A DNA stretch of 64,000 nt from CAIQQQ01 sp037445025 (GCA_037445025.1 JBBILI010000015.1:1-64000); one strand, 5' to 3'. Counted from the first letter of the stretch, positions 33,672-41,707 are shown. Numbers and translations are program-made. Notes: generated by a model from the letters alone, not told the origin.

Positions 33672-34948
33672 GCACCGAACCTTTTCGTCATTCCGGACCA
33701 GCAGGAATCATAATCCTCCTGCAGCGCCGAACTGGCCAGAGCCGGCGTGGACACGCGCAGCAGCCGCGAGGTCTCGAACATGAAGGCCAGGGTGTGGTCG
33801 ATCTTGTGAGGCGCCAGCTCGGCCGCCATCGCCTTCTCGGTCGAGGCGTTGTCCGGCCCATGGGCCGACATCATGCCGTGCAGGCTGAGGCCGCCCGGTG
33901 CGAAGCCGCCCGCCTTGGCATCGTACTCACCGGTCACCAGGCCCATGCACTCGTTCATGATGTTGCGGTGAAACCAGGGCGGGCGGAACGTGTTCTCCGC
34001 CACCATCCAGCGCGGCGGGAAGATGACGAAGTCGAGATTGGCCTTCCCCACCGTGTCGGTGGGCGAGGTCAGCACGGTGAAGATCGACGGGTCCGGATGG
34101 TCGAAGCTGACGGTGCCGATCGTGTTGAAATGGGCGAGGTCGTATTTATACGGCGCGAGATTGCCGTGCCAGGCGACGACGTCGAGCGGCGAGTGGTCAA
34201 GGGCGGTGACCCAATAGTCGCCGTGGAACTTCTGCACGACCTCGGTCAGTTCGTCGCTGTCCTCGAACCAGGCGGTGGGGGTGAGGAAGTCACGCGGGTT
34301 GGCGAGGCCGTTGGCGCCGATCGGGCCGAGATCGGGCAGGCGCAGCACGGCGCCGTGGTTCTCCGCCACATAGCCGCGGGCCTCGCCGTCCGGCAGGGCG
34401 ACGCGGAAGCGCAGGCCGCGGGGGATGACGCCGATCTCGCCGGGGTGCAGGTCGAGCAGGCCCAGTTCGGTGGCCAGCGACAGACGGCCGAGCTGCGGCA
34501 CCAGCAGCAACTCGGCATCCGCGTTCCAGAACACCCGCTCCATCGCGCGGTTGGCGGCGTAGATGTGCACGCTGACGCCGGCATCGGTGGCGCCATGGTC
34601 GGTGGCGGCCATCAGGTGCAGGCCGTCGATGAAATCGGTCTCGGGCTCGGGAATGGCAAGCGGATCCCAACGCCGGCGGTTGGGGTTGGGCGGGGCCAGG
34701 GTGGGGCCCTGCTTCAGCTTGCGGTAGGGCGGGTGATCTGCCGAGGGGCGGATGCGGTAGAGCCAGCTGCGCCGCGCCTCGCTGCGCGGCACGGTGAACG
34801 GCGTGCCGGAGAGCTGCTCGGTGTAAAGGCCGAGCGCCGGGCGCTGTGGCGAGTTGCGCCCCTGCGGCAGGGCGCCCGGCAGCGCCTCGGTGGCAAACGC
34901 GTTGCCGAACCCCGACAGCAGGCTGGCGGATGTGGTGACGATGTCCAT
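33668..34948 (-). CDS. hmgA: Homogentisate 1,2-dioxygenase
   Basis: Non-heme iron enzyme of 426 aa that opens the ring of homogentisate to maleylacetoacetate. Diagnostic blocks are SGFGNAFATEALPGALP near residue 11, DLHPGEIGVIPRGLRFRV, DVVAWHGNLAPYKYDL, the iron site in RPPWFHRNIMNECMGL (His and Glu) and GLSLHGMMSAHGPD (His). The start was set at MDIVTTSAS because GGAGGATACGCGC precedes that ATG; the longer frame runs back into msrQ. No maleylacetoacetate isomerase gene is beside it. An inverted repeat at 34974-34989 may control this operon. Confidence 0.97.
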   Translation of the reverse strand: MDIVTTSASLLSGFGNAFATEALPGALPQGRNSPQRPALGLYTEQLSGTPFTVPRSEARRSWLYRIRPSADHPPYRKLKQGPTLAPPNPNRRRWDPLAIPEPETDFIDGLHLMAATDHGATDAGVSVHIYAANRAMERVFWNADAELLLVPQLGRLSLATELGLLDLHPGEIGVIPRGLRFRVALPDGEARGYVAENHGAVLRLPDLGPIGANGLANPRDFLTPTAWFEDSDELTEVVQKFHGDYWVTALDHSPLDVVAWHGNLAPYKYDLAHFNTIGTVSFDHPDPSIFTVLTSPTDTVGKANLDFVIFPPRWMVAENTFRPPWFHRNIMNECMGLVTGEYDAKAGGFAPGGLSLHGMMSAHGPDNASTEKAMAAELAPHKIDHTLAFMFETSRLLRVSTPALASSALQEDYDSCWSGMTKRFGA

Positions 34949-34973
34949 GCGCGTATCCTCCCGCGCGCAGGAT

Positions 34974-34989
34974 AGTTTCAGACGAAACT
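34974..34989. promoter_or_regulatory. Inverted repeat upstream of hmgA
   Basis: AGTTTC-AGAC-GAAACT is a perfect 6-4-6 inverted repeat 25 bp before the hmgA start and within the 52-bp gap after msrQ. It is a candidate operator for a homogentisate-pathway regulator; no such regulator gene is nearby. Confidence 0.4.
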
Positions 34990-35000
34990 TTCGGGAAGCG

Positions 35001-35834
35001 TTATGCGACAGCGACAGACCGCCGCTGCCGCCAACGGCGCAGGGCGGAGATGACAGCCAGCACGACACCGGCCAGCAGCACCGCCACCGCTGGGCGGGGG
35101 CCGTAGCTGAGGTCGAGATTGGCCGCGATCACCGGCACCGGGTTGATCCGCGTGGCGAGGCCGTACCACGCGAATTCCGCCAACGCCGTCACCACCGCGG
35201 CCAGCACCGCCAGCACCGGCAGCGGCCACCAGTTGAGGCGGGCGGCACGCGGGGTGAGGCGCCACAGCATCTCCCAGATGAACAGGCCACTGACGAACAC
35301 CGCCGCCGACACGTCCGCCTTGGACTGGAGGTAGTAATGAAACAGCGCCAGCACCGCGAGCGGGTAGACGATGCGGTGCAGCTTCTTCCACCGCCGGCCC
35401 AGACGCTGGATCATGCCGTCGGTGGAGGTGACGGCGAGCGTCAGCAGGCCGAGGAAGGTGACGAAGCCGATGGTGAGGTAGGAGCGCAGCGCGATCTCGC
35501 TGGCCACGGTGAACAGGTTCCACTTCTGGTCGAAGCAGTAGATCAGGAAATGCGCGCCGGCATAGCACGCCGCCCCCACGCCGATCATGCGGCGCAGCGG
35601 CAGGATGCGCTGCCAGTCCAGCACCGCGCGCAGCGGTGTGACCGCAAGCGAGAGCAGCAGGAAATACACCGCCCAGTCCCCGGTGCGATGCGTCGCCTCC
35701 ATCACCGGGCGGCCGCCGAGCCCGCCGGTGGCGGCGAGGAAGGCCACCTGCGCCATCGGCGCGCAGAGAAGGGTCAGCATCACCGCCCGCATCGGCGAGA
35801 ATCGGCCACGTCGATCTTGCACCAGTGACAGCAT
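35001..35834 (-). CDS. msrQ: Heme-binding membrane subunit MsrQ (YedZ)
   Basis: Integral membrane b-type cytochrome of 277 aa that passes electrons from the quinone pool to periplasmic MsrP, which repairs oxidised methionine. Six helices are predicted from residue 12 on. Conserved heme-ligand histidines are in AGAHFLIY and in KLHRIVYPLAVLALFHYY; THRTGDWAVYFL opens the ferric-reductase domain. The second in-frame ATG (MLSLVQDR) was chosen; an ATG 6 codons earlier is possible. msrP, normally directly upstream, is absent here. Confidence 0.92.
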   Translation of the reverse strand: MLSLVQDRRGRFSPMRAVMLTLLCAPMAQVAFLAATGGLGGRPVMEATHRTGDWAVYFLLLSLAVTPLRAVLDWQRILPLRRMIGVGAACYAGAHFLIYCFDQKWNLFTVASEIALRSYLTIGFVTFLGLLTLAVTSTDGMIQRLGRRWKKLHRIVYPLAVLALFHYYLQSKADVSAAVFVSGLFIWEMLWRLTPRAARLNWWPLPVLAVLAAVVTALAEFAWYGLATRINPVPVIAANLDLSYGPRPAVAVLLAGVVLAVISALRRWRQRRSVAVA

Positions 35835-35883
35835 CAGCCACACGCCTTCCACAGTTCCTGACGGTGAGACATGGGAACCCGGC

Positions 35884-36441
35884 TCAGCGTTTCACCGGGG
35901 GCGGTGAGATTCTGCGATAGTCCGGCGGAATGCGGAACACCGCGGCGTCGAGCGGGGCGTAGCGCACCGCGGTGGCCAGCGCCAGCACCCGCCCGTCGCC
36001 GGCGGCGCGCAGCATCACGCCGTCATCGGTGAGGCAGACCAGAGCGGGCTTGCCGCCATTGTCCAGCGTCGCCCACTGGGTGCAGGCGAGGCCGGCGATC
36101 TCGGCGGTGCCGAGGCGGATGAAGGTGCCGGTGCCGGCGGTGCCGGGCAGGCCGGTGGCCGCCGTCGGCACCTCGAGCACGGTGTGGTCGGACTCGCGCA
36201 CCGTGGCCAGGCGGTGACGGACCGTGTCGAACACCATGAACAGGCCGGGCGACGGCGGATCGACCCGCAGCTTGCCCTCGGCGACACCCCAGCGCAGCCG
36301 CTGCTCCAGCGGACCGTCGGGACCCGGAACGCGGTAGATGATGTCGACATCGCGCGACGGCGTGAGTCGTGGCCGGTCCGGCTCCTGGGCGCGGGCGGGG
36401 GCAGAGAGGGCCAGCAGGGCCAGCAGCAGCGTGCGCCTCAC
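35884..36441 (-). CDS. Secreted protein of unknown function (paralogue A)
   Basis: A 185-aa exported protein with a signal peptide ending in APARAQ (about residue 19). The mature part opens with LTPSRDVDIIYRVPG and later has ACTQWATLDNGGKPALVCLT, in which two cysteines probably form a disulfide, then GVMLRAAGDGR. It is a paralogue of the gene immediately upstream, sharing the PSRD-x3-YR opening, the ACT...VCLTxDG centre and a PPDYR-type end. It likely is a beta-rich periplasmic protein (DUF4412-like), but no function is known to me. Its ATG overlaps the stop of paralogue B. Confidence 0.75.
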   Translation of the reverse strand: MRRTLLLALLALSAPARAQEPDRPRLTPSRDVDIIYRVPGPDGPLEQRLRWGVAEGKLRVDPPSPGLFMVFDTVRHRLATVRESDHTVLEVPTAATGLPGTAGTGTFIRLGTAEIAGLACTQWATLDNGGKPALVCLTDDGVMLRAAGDGRVLALATAVRYAPLDAAVFRIPPDYRRISPPPVKR

Positions 36442-37001
36442 CGCGGCAGCGCCATCATCCGGTAGGTGTCGGGCGGCGAGAACAGGCCAATCGGCTGCGG
36501 CGTCTGGCGGATCTCGACGGCCTCGATCGCGGCGGTGCGCCCGTCCCGCCCGGCCCCTTCGCCGCGCAGCAGCAGACCGTCGGCGGTGAGGCAGACGCGA
36601 CCATGGGCGTGGTCCTGGTCGGCGGTCACGTCATAGAGGGTGCAGGCGCGGCCCAGCACATGGTCGCTGCCGGTGCGGGTGAAATGCAGGCCGGGGCCGA
36701 GCAGAAAACCTTCGGTGATGCCGCCGCCGGGCGGCAGTTCCAGCACCAGCTTCGGCTGCGGCAGCACAAGCTCCACCCGCTCCTGCGGCGCGTCGATCAG
36801 CACATAGCCCAGCGGCACGCCCTCGATGCGCAGGCGGCCGAGATCGGCGGAGAAGCGCACCGACAACGAGGACGGCACACGCGGGTCGGAGCCGGCGCTG
36901 CGATAGGTGATCATGGTGTCGCGGCTCGGGAGATAGCGCGGCGTGGGGGCCGCGTGCGCCAGGGCGGGCAGCAGTAGCATCGCCAGCAGAACGCGGATCA
37001 T
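36438..37001 (-). CDS. Secreted protein of unknown function (paralogue B)
   Basis: A 187-aa exported protein with a signal peptide ending in LPALAHA (about residue 17). It opens with RYLPSRDTMITYRSAG and carries RACTLYDVTADQDHAHGRVC as the likely disulfide segment, then LTADGLLLRGEGAGRDGRTA and an end PPDTYRMM. Every one of these blocks lines up with the downstream paralogue, so the pair arose by tandem duplication and has diverged. It overlaps the aat stop codon (ATGA) and is probably cotranscribed with aat. Confidence 0.75.
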   Translation of the reverse strand: MIRVLLAMLLLPALAHAAPTPRYLPSRDTMITYRSAGSDPRVPSSLSVRFSADLGRLRIEGVPLGYVLIDAPQERVELVLPQPKLVLELPPGGGITEGFLLGPGLHFTRTGSDHVLGRACTLYDVTADQDHAHGRVCLTADGLLLRGEGAGRDGRTAAIEAVEIRQTPQPIGLFSPPDTYRMMALPR

Positions 37002-37663
37002 GCGGAACCTTTCGCCATGCGGGTGAACTCGGCCGCGAGCGCGTCCGGGTCGGGGGTCGCCGTGAAACGGGCCGGCACGGCTACGGCGTCCTCGATCATC
37101 ACCTTGTACGTCAACCGTGGCACTTCAACGGCACCGAACTGCGCCAGGTGCGGCGTGGTCCATTGCGTGTCGAGCAGCTGGAACCCGCCCAGCCGCAACC
37201 GGGCCACGAGATGCACCAGCGCCACCTTCGAGCTGTCGCGCGCGCGGCTGAACATGCTTTCGCCGAACAACACGCCGCCCACCGCCACGCCGTAGAGCCC
37301 GCCGACCAGCGCCCCGTCCAGCCGCGTCTCGACGGAATGGGCATGACCGAGCCGGTGCAGCTCGGTGAACAGCTGCTCGATGGTGAGGTTGATCCAGGTG
37401 TTCTCCCGCCCCGGCGCCGGCGCGGCACAGCCGCGGATGACGGCCGGAAAATCCTGATCGACGGTGACGGTGTAGGGGCCCGACAGCACCGTGCGCAGCA
37501 GGCGGCGCGGCAGGTGGAACGCGTCGAGCGGCAGATGGCCGCGCTGTTCCGGGTCGAGCCAGTAGAGCTTGGTGCTGGTGCGGGAATCGGCCATCGGGAA
37601 CATGCCGATGCGGTAGGCCCGCAGCATCAGATCAGGCGTGATTTCGACGGTGCGGCGCGACAT
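36998..37663 (-). CDS. aat: Leucyl/phenylalanyl-tRNA--protein transferase
   Basis: Cytoplasmic N-end-rule enzyme of 221 aa that attaches Leu or Phe to proteins with N-terminal Lys or Arg and so marks them for ClpAP. Signatures are LMLRAYRIGMFPMADS near residue 12, WLDPEQRGHLPLD, TWINLTIEQLFTELHRLGHA and the core HSVETRLDGALVGGLYGVAV with GGVLFGESMFSRARDSSKVA. In alphaproteobacteria aat usually follows aroQ-accB-accC directly. Here a ccdBA module stands between accC and aat, 26 bp upstream of this start. Confidence 0.95.
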   Translation of the reverse strand: MSRRTVEITPDLMLRAYRIGMFPMADSRTSTKLYWLDPEQRGHLPLDAFHLPRRLLRTVLSGPYTVTVDQDFPAVIRGCAAPAPGRENTWINLTIEQLFTELHRLGHAHSVETRLDGALVGGLYGVAVGGVLFGESMFSRARDSSKVALVHLVARLRLGGFQLLDTQWTTPHLAQFGAVEVPRLTYKVMIEDAVAVPARFTATPDPDALAAEFTRMAKGSA

Positions 37664-37689
37664 CGCCGGAGTGTGCCGGAAATCCGGGC

Positions 37690-38013
37690 TCAGCGGTAGC
37701 CGCGGGCGATGGCTTCGTCGAGCGCCGCGATGATGCGCGCGGCACTGGCGTCATCGGCGAGGCTGGCGACGACGGGGCCGAGCCGGGCAAGTTCGATGGC
37801 GAACATCATCAACGGGTTGAGCACAACCATGTCTCCCGCGACGGTCATGATCGGCGTGAGATCGCTGTCACGTGACGAACCAGGAACGAGCGGGTTCAGC
37901 GGCATCACCAGCCGCGTCGGCGCGCGCGACCATCGCTGTGACTGCACGACCAGCAGGTAAGGGATCAGAGAGCGGTTTCGCGCAATATTCCGATGGACAT
38001 CGAACTGGGCCAT
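37690..38013 (-). CDS. ccdB: CcdB-type toxin
   Basis: Predicted DNA-gyrase poison of 107 aa, the toxin of a type II toxin-antitoxin pair. It matches the family in length and pattern: QFDVHRNIARNRSLIPYLLV at the N-terminus, TRLVMPLNPL, then LTPIMTVAGDMVVLNPLMMF in the core. The C-terminal residues that contact gyrase in F-plasmid CcdB (WGI end) are not preserved; this protein ends IARGYR, so activity on gyrase is uncertain. The ATG overlaps the ccdA stop (TGATG). Confidence 0.85.
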   Translation of the reverse strand: MAQFDVHRNIARNRSLIPYLLVVQSQRWSRAPTRLVMPLNPLVPGSSRDSDLTPIMTVAGDMVVLNPLMMFAIELARLGPVVASLADDASAARIIAALDEAIARGYR

Positions 38014-38246
38014 CAGATCGGCAGGAACTCCTCGCCGGCCAGACCATGTTCCTCATACTGCTTGATCAGATAGTCCAGCGACGCCTCCATCCGTGCCTCA
38101 CGGTCGGACAGCCGGGCCTGCTCGGCGCGGACGAATTCGGCCAGCAGACGCTCCACCGTCTCAGACAGGTTGGGCGTGAGCTGCCGTGCCTGGCCGACGA
38201 GGTCGGCGTTCAGGCTCAGGTTCACCGGCTTTTTGGCATATCCCAT
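38013..38246 (-). CDS. ccdA: CcdA-type antitoxin
   Basis: Labile antitoxin of 77 aa. The N-terminal ribbon-helix-helix (AKKPVNLSLNADLVGQARQL) binds DNA, and the acidic C-terminal tail (SLDYLIKQYEEHGLAGEEFL) should wrap the toxin. The start was chosen for GGAGG 5 nt upstream. A perfect 27-bp palindrome directly upstream of the ribosome-binding site is the probable autoregulatory operator. The module lies between accC and aat. Confidence 0.88.
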   Translation of the reverse strand: MGYAKKPVNLSLNADLVGQARQLTPNLSETVERLLAEFVRAEQARLSDREARMEASLDYLIKQYEEHGLAGEEFLPI

Positions 38247-38256
38247 GGCAGCCTCC

Positions 38257-38283
38257 ATTCCTGCGCATGCTATGCGCAGGAAT
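38257..38283. promoter_or_regulatory. Perfect 12-3-12 palindrome, ccdAB operator
   Basis: ATTCCTGCGCAT-GCT-ATGCGCAGGAAT: both halves match exactly. It abuts the ccdA ribosome-binding site and overlaps a possible promoter (TTGAAT further upstream on the minus strand). Position fits a ribbon-helix-helix antitoxin operator. It also lies between the operon's accC stop (38299) and ccdA. Confidence 0.8.
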
Positions 38284-38298
38284 GGCCGAGATTCAAAC

Positions 38299-39657
38299 TC
38301 AATCCGCATGCCACTGCGCCACGAAGCGCTCCAGCCAATGGATGGTGTAGTCGCCGGCCTGAAACTGCGCGTCCTCGAGGATGTGCTGGTGCAGCGGGAT
38401 CGTGGTATTGATCCCGACGACCGCGAATTCCGCCAGCGCCCGGCGCATGCGCGCGATGGCACCGGCGCGGGTGGGGGCGTGCACGATCAGCTTGGCCACC
38501 AGGCTGTCGTAATAGGGCGGCACGACGTAGCCGGCATACAGCGCGCTGTCCACGCGCACGCCAAGCCCGCCGGGGGCATGGAACACGCTGACCTTGCCTG
38601 GCGTGGGGGCGAAGCTGTGCGGGTCCTCGGCTGTGATGCGGCATTCAATAGCATGGCCCGAGAACGTCACGTCCGCCTGGGTGTAGCCGAGAGGCTCGCC
38701 GGCGGCGATGCGGATCTGCTCGCGCACCAGATCCACGCCGCACACCATCTCGGTGACGGGGTGCTCGACCTGCAGGCGCGTGTTCATCTCGATGAAGGCG
38801 AACTGGCCGTCCTGATACAGAAATTCCAGCGTGCCGGCGTTGCGGTAGCCGAGTTTCGCCAGCCCGGTGGTGACCACCGCGCCCAGCGCATCGCGCTCCG
38901 GCCCGGTCAGCGCCGGCGAGCCCGCCTCTTCCAGCAGCTTCTGATGGCGGCGCTGCAGCGAGCAGTCACGCTCGCCGAAATGCACCACATGGCCGAAGCT
39001 GTCGGCCATCACCTGCATTTCGATATGGCGGGGCCGGTCGAGGTATTTCTCGAGATAGACGGCATCGTTGCCGAACGCGGTGCGGGCCTCGGTGCGCGCC
39101 ACCGTCCAGGCCTCCTCCAGCTCGTCCTCGCTTAATGCCACCTTCATGCCGCGCCCGCCGCCGCCGGCGGCGGCCTTGATCAGCACGGGATAGCCGATGC
39201 GCGCGGCAACACTGCGCGCCGCCTCGACATCGGCCAGCGCGCCGTCCGAGCCCGGCACCAGCGGCACGCCGATGCCGGCCATGGCGGTCTTGGCCGAGAT
39301 CTTATCGCCCATCATGCGGATATGCGCCGACGACGGCCCGATGAAGGTCAGCCCATGCGCCTCCACCATTTCCGCGAAATCGGCGTTCTCGGAGAGAAAC
39401 CCGTAGCCGGGATGGATCGCATCCGCGCCGGTGACGGCGGCGGCGGACAGAATCGCGGCGACGTTGAGATAGCTCTCCTTGGCCGAAGGCGGGCCGATGC
39501 ACACGCTCTCATCGGCCAGGCGCACATGCATCGCCTGGCTGTCGGCGGTGGAATGCACGGCAACCGTTGGGATGCCGAGCTCACGGCAGGCGCGCTGGAT
39601 GCGCAGCGCGATTTCGCCGCGGTTGGCGATCAGGATCTTGTGGAACAGGCGGGACAT
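38299..39657 (-). CDS. accC: Acetyl-CoA carboxylase, biotin carboxylase subunit
   Basis: Cytoplasmic enzyme of 452 aa that carboxylates biotin on AccB with ATP and bicarbonate, the first half-reaction of fatty-acid synthesis. It opens FHKILIANRGEIALRIQRAC; the ATP-grasp glycine loop is KAAAGGGGRGMKV near residue 160, and the active centre includes HVVHFGERDCSLQRRHQKLL near 212 and FIEMNTRLQVEHPVTEMV near 285. The order aroQ-accB-accC on the same strand is the conserved alphaproteobacterial arrangement. The accB stop is 10 bp upstream. Confidence 0.97.
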   Translation of the reverse strand: MSRLFHKILIANRGEIALRIQRACRELGIPTVAVHSTADSQAMHVRLADESVCIGPPSAKESYLNVAAILSAAAVTGADAIHPGYGFLSENADFAEMVEAHGLTFIGPSSAHIRMMGDKISAKTAMAGIGVPLVPGSDGALADVEAARSVAARIGYPVLIKAAAGGGGRGMKVALSEDELEEAWTVARTEARTAFGNDAVYLEKYLDRPRHIEMQVMADSFGHVVHFGERDCSLQRRHQKLLEEAGSPALTGPERDALGAVVTTGLAKLGYRNAGTLEFLYQDGQFAFIEMNTRLQVEHPVTEMVCGVDLVREQIRIAAGEPLGYTQADVTFSGHAIECRITAEDPHSFAPTPGKVSVFHAPGGLGVRVDSALYAGYVVPPYYDSLVAKLIVHAPTRAGAIARMRRALAEFAVVGINTTIPLHQHILEDAQFQAGDYTIHWLERFVAQWHAD

Positions 39658-39667
39658 GGGGCGCGCC

Positions 39668-40117
39668 TTATTCCAGGATCAGCAGCGGTTCGTCATATTC
39701 CACCGGAGCACCTGGGGTGATGAAGATGCGCGTGACGGTGCCCGCGCGCGGCGCCTTGATCTGGTTGAACGTCTTCATCGCCTCGATCAGCAGCAGCGTC
39801 TGCCCGGCGGACACCTGGGTGCCGACGGCGATGAACGGCGTCGCACCCGGCTCGGGCGCCAGATAGGCCACACCGACCATGGGGCTGAGAATGGCGCCGG
39901 GATGCTTGCCTTGGTCCTCCACAGGGGCCGCAACGGGGGCAGCGGCGGCGACAACCGGGGGCGCGACCGGCACGGGGGCTGCCGCGACCACCGGCGCCAC
40001 GGCCCGCACCAGGCGCACCCGCCCGTCCTTGCCCTCGATCTCGATCTCGCTCAGCCCGGCATGCACCAGAATGTCGGCCAGCGCCCGGACAGTGGCCGGA
40101 TCATACGGATTGCTCAT
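39668..40117 (-). CDS. accB: Acetyl-CoA carboxylase biotin carboxyl carrier protein
   Basis: Carrier subunit of 149 aa. The N-terminal dimerising part (VRALADILVHAGLSEIEIEG) is followed by an Ala/Pro/Val-rich swinging linker (about residues 38-68) and the biotinyl domain. The lysine that takes biotin is in IEAMKTFNQI near residue 115, and the thumb-like segment PGATPFIAVGTQVSAG precedes it. The ATG overlaps the aroQ stop (ATGA), so the two should be translationally coupled. Confidence 0.96.
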   Translation of the reverse strand: MSNPYDPATVRALADILVHAGLSEIEIEGKDGRVRLVRAVAPVVAAAPVPVAPPVVAAAAPVAAPVEDQGKHPGAILSPMVGVAYLAPEPGATPFIAVGTQVSAGQTLLLIEAMKTFNQIKAPRAGTVTRIFITPGAPVEYDEPLLILE

Positions 40118-40572
40118 GACTGCTCCTCCAGCAGATCCGCCATCGCGGTCAACGCCAGCGCGTAGCCCCCGACGCCGAGACCGGCAATGACACCCACGGC
40201 CACCTTGGACACGTAGGAGTGCTGGCGGAATTCCTCCCGCCGGTGAATGTTGGTGATGTGCACCTCGATCACCGGCAGCTCGGTGGACAGCAGCGCGTCC
40301 ATCAGCCCGATCGAGGTGGTGGTGTAGCCGGCCGGGTTGATGACGATGCCGGCGGCGCGGCCACGGCATTCCTGCACCCAGGAGATCAGCTCGCCCTCGC
40401 TGTTGGTCTGGCGGAAATCGATGGACAGGCCAAGCTGCTCGGCGGTTTCCGCGCACAGGCCCTCCACGTCGTCCATCGTGGCGCGGCCGTACAGCGCGGG
40501 CTGGCGCAGGCCCAGCATGTTGATGTTGGGGCCGTTGAGCACAACGATCAGCGGCTGTTTGGGCGTTGACAT
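40114..40572 (-). CDS. aroQ: 3-dehydroquinate dehydratase, type II
   Basis: Dodecameric cytoplasmic enzyme of 152 aa, third step of the shikimate pathway. The active-site Arg/Tyr loop is LGLRQPALYGRATMDD near residue 21, the substrate loop is NPAGYTTTSIGLMDAL near 79, and the catalytic His with its partner is in EVHITNIHRREEFR near 101. It is the first gene of aroQ-accB-accC. It is divergent from thiS across 120 bp. Confidence 0.96.
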   Translation of the reverse strand: MSTPKQPLIVVLNGPNINMLGLRQPALYGRATMDDVEGLCAETAEQLGLSIDFRQTNSEGELISWVQECRGRAAGIVINPAGYTTTSIGLMDALLSTELPVIEVHITNIHRREEFRQHSYVSKVAVGVIAGLGVGGYALALTAMADLLEEQS

Positions 40573-40692
40573 GCAGGCGGCCTAGCATGCGCTCCCCCCC
40601 ACATCAATCTTCCCCCGCCGTCCGGCGATGCTGGGTGCAGCCCTGCGCAGCCCTTGCTTGCCGCCTCCGGCCCCCCTGCCCATATTCGCGCT

Positions 40693-40893
40693 ATGACGAT
40701 CACGCTGAACGGCGATCCCCGCCCCCTCTCCCCCGGCTGCACGGTGGCAGCACTGCTGGCCGCGCTGGGGCTCGACATGCGCAAGGTCGCCGTCGAGCGC
40801 AACGAGGCGATCGTGCCGCGCAGCCTGTATGGCGAGACGGTGCTTGCGGAGGGCGACAGCCTGGAGATCGTGCACTTCATTGGAGGCGGCTGA
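40693..40893 (+). CDS. thiS: Sulfur carrier protein ThiS
   Basis: Ubiquitin-like sulfur carrier of 66 aa for making the thiazole of thiamine. It begins MTITLNGDPR, has the hydrophobic core VAALLAALGLDMRKVAVERN, and ends in the required Gly-Gly tail IVHFIGGG, which is adenylated and thiocarboxylated. The ATG chosen is the one at the family N-terminus; no strong ribosome-binding site is seen. thiG begins 2 bp after its stop. No TPP riboswitch is visible upstream. Confidence 0.95.
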   Translation: MTITLNGDPRPLSPGCTVAALLAALGLDMRKVAVERNEAIVPRSLYGETVLAEGDSLEIVHFIGGG

Positions 40894-40894
40894 C

Positions 40895-41689
40895 ATGCCC
40901 GACACCTTCCCCACCGGCGAAGATCGCTGGACCGTCGCCGGCCGCAGCTTCGCGTCCCGCCTCATCGTGGGCACCGGCAAATACAAGAGCCTGGAGGAGA
41001 CCGCCGCCGCCATCGCGGCCAGCGGTGCCGAGATCGTCACCGTGGCCGTGCGCCGGGTGAACCTGTCCGACCCCGCGGCACCGATGCTGCAGGATTTCGT
41101 CGATCCCAAGCGCTACACCTACCTGCCCAACACCGCCGGCTGCTTCACCGCCCGCGACGCCGTGCGCACCCTGCGCCTGGCGCGCGAAGCCGGCGGCTGG
41201 AACCTGGTGAAGCTCGAGGTGCTCGGCCCGCCCCCCCTGCTCTACCCCGACATGGCCGCCACCTTCGAGGCGGCCGCGGCGCTGATCGCCGACGGGTTCG
41301 AGGTGATGGTCTACTGCGCCGACGACCCGGTGGCCGCCCGCCGGCTGGAGGATATGGGCTGCGTTGCCATCATGCCGCTGGGTGCGCCGATCGGCTCCGG
41401 GCTCGGCCTGCAGAACCCGGCGATGCTGTCGATGATGCTGGCGCAGGCGAAGGTGCCGCTGCTGGTCGATGCCGGGGTGGGCACCGCGTCGGACGCAGCG
41501 ATCGCCATGGAGCTGGGCTGCACGGCGGTGCTGCTGAACTCCGCCATCGCCCACGCGCAGGACCCGATTCGCATGGCGCGGGCGATGAAGCATGCGGTGA
41601 TCGCCGGGCGTGAGGCGCATCTGGCCGGGCGGATGCCGCGCACGATGGGGGCGGATCCTTCCAGTCCTTTGACGGGGTTGATACGGTAG
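40895..41689 (+). CDS. thiG: Thiazole synthase
   Basis: TIM-barrel enzyme of 264 aa that builds the thiazole phosphate carboxylate from deoxyxylulose phosphate, dehydroglycine and ThiS thiocarboxylate. Landmarks are SRLIVGTGKYKSLEETAAAI near residue 22, LPNTAGCFTARDAVRTLRLA near 78, the Schiff-base lysine in NLVKLEVLG near 105, MPLGAPIGSGLG near 163 and VDAGVGTASDAAIAMELG near 193. GGAGG is upstream inside the thiS end. thiO, thiE and thiC are not in the window. Confidence 0.97.
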   Translation: MPDTFPTGEDRWTVAGRSFASRLIVGTGKYKSLEETAAAIAASGAEIVTVAVRRVNLSDPAAPMLQDFVDPKRYTYLPNTAGCFTARDAVRTLRLAREAGGWNLVKLEVLGPPPLLYPDMAATFEAAAALIADGFEVMVYCADDPVAARRLEDMGCVAIMPLGAPIGSGLGLQNPAMLSMMLAQAKVPLLVDAGVGTASDAAIAMELGCTAVLLNSAIAHAQDPIRMARAMKHAVIAGREAHLAGRMPRTMGADPSSPLTGLIR

Positions 41690-41707
41690 CAGGGCACGTG
41701 AATTCCC

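Noticed and set aside
40573..40692. Possible TPP riboswitch before thiS
   Set aside because: The spacer has no CTGAGA-type THI box or matching helices.
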